DNA from: an uncultured Sphingomonas sp.
Lineage (GTDB): Bacteria > Pseudomonadota > Alphaproteobacteria > Sphingomonadales > Sphingomonadaceae
DNA length: 10,278 nt
Assembly: GCA_946886845.1 (NCBI GenBank)
Contig: CAMPJH010000046.1
Location: forward strand, 1-10,278
Direction: 5' to 3'
In this document: piece by piece, positions 8,315 to 10,278 of the stretch
How the letters are laid out: every line of letters starts with the position of its first letter
Position numbering within the stretch: position 1 is the first letter of the stretch
Notes under the pieces: model-generated
The model's database searches: none
Told to the model about the DNA's origin: nothing
The model's input: the letters and a program-made list of their open reading frames with translations, nothing else
Program-made: the position numbers and the translations under genes

Positions 8315-9973
8315 CTACCTGGCGGACTTCTTGGCCGGTGCTTTCTTCGCCGCCGGCTTGGCAGCCGCCTTCGCCTCCGCCTTCTTCGCCGCCGGCTTTT
8401 TCTCCGGAGGCTTCGCGCCCGGCGCGTCCTTCAGCGGCTTGGCAGGCTTCGGCTTGGCGGACGCCTTCTCGACCGGGCCCTTCGCCGGAGCTTCCGGCTT
8501 CAGTCCCTCGGCTTTGCTCGGGACAGCTTTGTCGGTCTTGGCAGCTTTCGCTTTAGGCTCGGCGGCGGCTTTCTTGCCCTTCGCCGCCTTCTTCGGCTGC
8601 TCGCCGATGTCGTGCCCGCAGCCGGGACCGTGGACGTGGCCCTCCTCGCTCTCGAGGTCGGCTTCGAGCTCGGCACGGGTCGCCTTGCGCTCGGTCACCT
8701 CGGCTTTCGAGAACAGGAAATCGACGACCTTGTCCTCATACAGGGGGGCGCGCAGCTGGGCCGCCGCGGCCGGCTCCTGCTGGATATATTCCAGGAAGCG
8801 CTCGCGGTCCTTGCCCTGATATTGCGAGGCGGCCTGGCCGATCAGCCGGTTCATCTCGGCGTCGCTGACCTGGACTCCGTTGGCCGCGCCGATTTCCGAC
8901 AACAGCAGCCCGAGCCGGACCCGGCGCTCCGAGATCCGGCGATAATCGTCGGCTTCCGACTCGATCTCGGCGAGCGCCGCCTTCGGGTCGGGCTCGTGGC
9001 TCGCCTCGTGGCGAAGCTGGTGCATGATATTCTGGAACTCGGCCTCGACCATCGACAGCGGAACGTCGAAGTTGCAGCGCTCGGCGAGCTGGTCGAGCAG
9101 CCGCCGCTTCATGTGCGTGCGGGTGAGGCTGTTGAGCTCCTGGCTCTGCTGGTCGCGAAGGATTTCGCGAAGCTTGTCGAGGCTGTCGAGCCCGAGCGTC
9201 TTGGCGAACGCATCGTCGGCCCTGGCCTCGCCGGCGACTTTCACCGCCTTCACCACGACGTCGAAGACGGCGTCCCTGCCCTTGATCGACTCGGCCGGAT
9301 AGTCGGCCGGAAAGGTCACCTTGACCTCGCGCGCGTCGCCGGCCTTGGCCCCGATCAGCTGGTCCTCGAATCCCGGGATCAGCCCGCCCGATCCGATCTC
9401 GACCGACATGTCTTCGCCCTTGCCGCCCTCGAACGGCGTGCCGTCGACCTTGCCCTCGAAGTCCATGACGACGAGGTCGCCAGTCGTCGCCTTGTGGCTC
9501 TTGGGCGCGTCCTTCCAGCTCTTGTTCGACTGGACCAGCCGGTCGATCTGTTCGTCGACCTGCGTCTCGTCGGGCTCGACGGTCAGGCGCTCGAGCTTGA
9601 GCCCGTCGATGTTCGGCACAGGAATGTCGGGCAGCGCTTCCAGCCGGACACGCACCTCGGCGTCCTTTCCGGGCTCATATTCCTGCTTGAGCTCGACTTC
9701 CGGCTGCATCGCCGGCCGCAGGTTCTTGTCCGCCAGCAGCCTCTGGACGCCGTGCTGGACGGCACTGTTGAGCGCATCCTGCTGAAGCGCGTCGCCGTGC
9801 ATTTTGCGGATGAGGTTCGGCGGCACCTTGCCGGGACGAAAGCCGGGCATCCGCACCTGCGGCGCGATCCGCTTCACCTCCTGCTCGACGCGAGCGTCGA
9901 TTTCCACTGCCGGAATGGTCAGCATGAAGTCGTGCTTGAGGCCCTTGCTCTCGGTCTCGACGGTCTTGGTCAC
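8315..9973 (-). CDS. tig: Trigger factor, ribosome-associated chaperone and peptidyl-prolyl isomerase
   Basis: Trigger factor binds the ribosomal exit tunnel and shields nascent chains. The N-terminal ribosome-binding domain carries the signature GFRPGKVPP at 44-52. An FKBP-type PPIase domain spans about 162-245 (GDLVVMDFEGKVDG through IPGFEDQLIG), and the helical C-terminal chaperone domain about 246-435. The chosen start is the GTG at 9973: the N-terminus then reads as a normal trigger factor (TKTVETESKGLKHDF), and AGGA lies 10 nt upstream. The frame stays open further upstream only because it runs through the tRNA-Leu gene. The resulting 552 residues exceed the roughly 430 of E. coli trigger factor. 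The surplus is a C-terminal tail: a His/Cys cluster, HVHGPGCGH (446-454), then about 93 residues in which 28 are Lys, 29 Ala and 15 Pro. At the DNA level a 17-base unit is repeated at 8343-8359 and 8382-8398. Confidence 0.97.
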   Translation of the reverse strand: MTKTVETESKGLKHDFMLTIPAVEIDARVEQEVKRIAPQVRMPGFRPGKVPPNLIRKMHGDALQQDALNSAVQHGVQRLLADKNLRPAMQPEVELKQEYEPGKDAEVRVRLEALPDIPVPNIDGLKLERLTVEPDETQVDEQIDRLVQSNKSWKDAPKSHKATTGDLVVMDFEGKVDGTPFEGGKGEDMSVEIGSGGLIPGFEDQLIGAKAGDAREVKVTFPADYPAESIKGRDAVFDVVVKAVKVAGEARADDAFAKTLGLDSLDKLREILRDQQSQELNSLTRTHMKRRLLDQLAERCNFDVPLSMVEAEFQNIMHQLRHEASHEPDPKAALAEIESEADDYRRISERRVRLGLLLSEIGAANGVQVSDAEMNRLIGQAASQYQGKDRERFLEYIQQEPAAAAQLRAPLYEDKVVDFLFSKAEVTERKATRAELEADLESEEGHVHGPGCGHDIGEQPKKAAKGKKAAAEPKAKAAKTDKAVPSKAEGLKPEAPAKGPVEKASAKPKPAKPLKDAPGAKPPEKKPAAKKAEAKAAAKPAAKKAPAKKSAR

Positions 9974-10017
9974 TATTTGGTGGTCCTGCTTCAGTTTTGC
10001 CGGCCGGGCTCGGCGGA

Positions 10018-10102
<85 letters not shown>

Positions 10103-10129
10103 GCGGACGCTTTGTCAAAGGTGGGCGGC

Positions 10130-10157
10130 GCTATAGCAAGGATCGGCGAAGGGGCAA
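10130..10157 (-). promoter_or_regulatory. Candidate promoter of tRNA-Leu (and perhaps tig)
   Basis: On the minus strand TTGCCC (10157-10152) and TATAGC (10135-10130) are spaced by 16 bp. This would start transcription near 10123, about 20 nt before the mature tRNA 5' end. Only 44 bp separate the tRNA from tig and no separate promoter is evident there, so tig may depend on this site or on one inside the tRNA gene. Confidence 0.45.
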
Positions 10158-10229
10158 GCGCGCTTCAATCATTTCGCGGGCTGCAACCCGCTGACGGCGC
10201 TGGCGTTTGGTCTCATTAGGAGAACAAAG

Positions 10230-10278
10230 ATTTCACAGCAGCCAAACCCGCCCCAGGTCCCGCCCGAAACCCCTGCAC
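10230..10278 (+). CDS. Possible start of an unidentified gene with an ATT start codon (cut by window edge)
   Basis: A strong Shine-Dalgarno sequence, AGGAGA (10218-10223), is followed about 7 nt later by ATT at 10230. From there the frame is open to the window end and reads SQQPNPPQVPPETPA after the initiator, a Pro/Gln-rich N-terminus typical of many cytoplasmic or membrane-anchored proteins. No ATG, GTG or TTG lies in this frame between the upstream stop (10134-10136) and the edge. Either the gene uses a rare ATT start, or the base is a sequencing error for ATG, or the true start lies beyond 10278. It would be divergent from the tRNA-Leu/tig unit. The product cannot be named from 16 codons. 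Confidence 0.35.
   Translation, partial: MSQQPNPPQVPPETPA

Noticed and set aside
9974..10017. Terminator or separate tig promoter between tRNA-Leu and tig
   Set aside because: Only a 4-bp stem (GCCG/CGGC) and no hexamer pair were found in the 44-bp gap.
10176..10191. Small hairpin GCGGG-loop-CCCGC
   Set aside because: A 5-bp stem with no T-tract, lying upstream of the tRNA promoter candidate; too short to call in G+C-rich DNA.

Overview
The window is chromosomal DNA from a G+C-rich alphaproteobacterium, most likely of the order Sphingomonadales. The evidence is a tRNA-Leu placed directly upstream of tig, a long sphingomonad-style TonB-dependent receptor, a DUF3857/transglutaminase/TPR protein of a type common in that order, and a trigger factor with a long Lys/Ala/Pro tail. 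This assignment is by recognition, not by database search.

Layout, left to right. Bases 168-3536 (+) encode a large exported protein: signal peptide, DUF3857-like region, transglutaminase-like domain with an intact Cys/His/Asp triad, and about 13 TPRs. It converges on clpP (3570-4223, -), leaving only 33 bp between the stop codons. Upstream of clpP lie a heat-shock-type promoter candidate (4261-4289) and a 12-bp perfect hairpin (4304-4330) that marks the end of the next gene. That gene is a 950-residue TonB-dependent outer-membrane receptor (4357-7209, -). Next come a family 2 glycosyltransferase with two C-terminal membrane helices (7338-8285, -) and the trigger factor gene tig (8315-9973, -). 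A tRNA-Leu with anticodon UAG (10018-10102, -) precedes tig, with its own promoter candidate (10130-10157). At the right edge, a divergent reading frame seems to begin at a rare ATT codon behind a strong Shine-Dalgarno sequence (10230-10278, +).

How the genes relate. tRNA-Leu, tig and the glycosyltransferase are tightly spaced on one strand and probably form one transcription unit. tig and clpP are often neighbours in proteobacteria because both serve protein quality control. Here two envelope genes sit between them, and no clpX follows clpP. The hairpin and promoter candidate upstream of clpP suggest that it is transcribed on its own and induced by heat. The TonB receptor and the TPR/transglutaminase protein act in the envelope; their substrates cannot be read from the sequence.

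No mobile element, CRISPR array, toxin-antitoxin pair or defence system is visible. This is mostly housekeeping and envelope DNA. The points most worth a second look are the trigger factor tail, the clpP promoter, the cysteine patterns and the possible ATT start.
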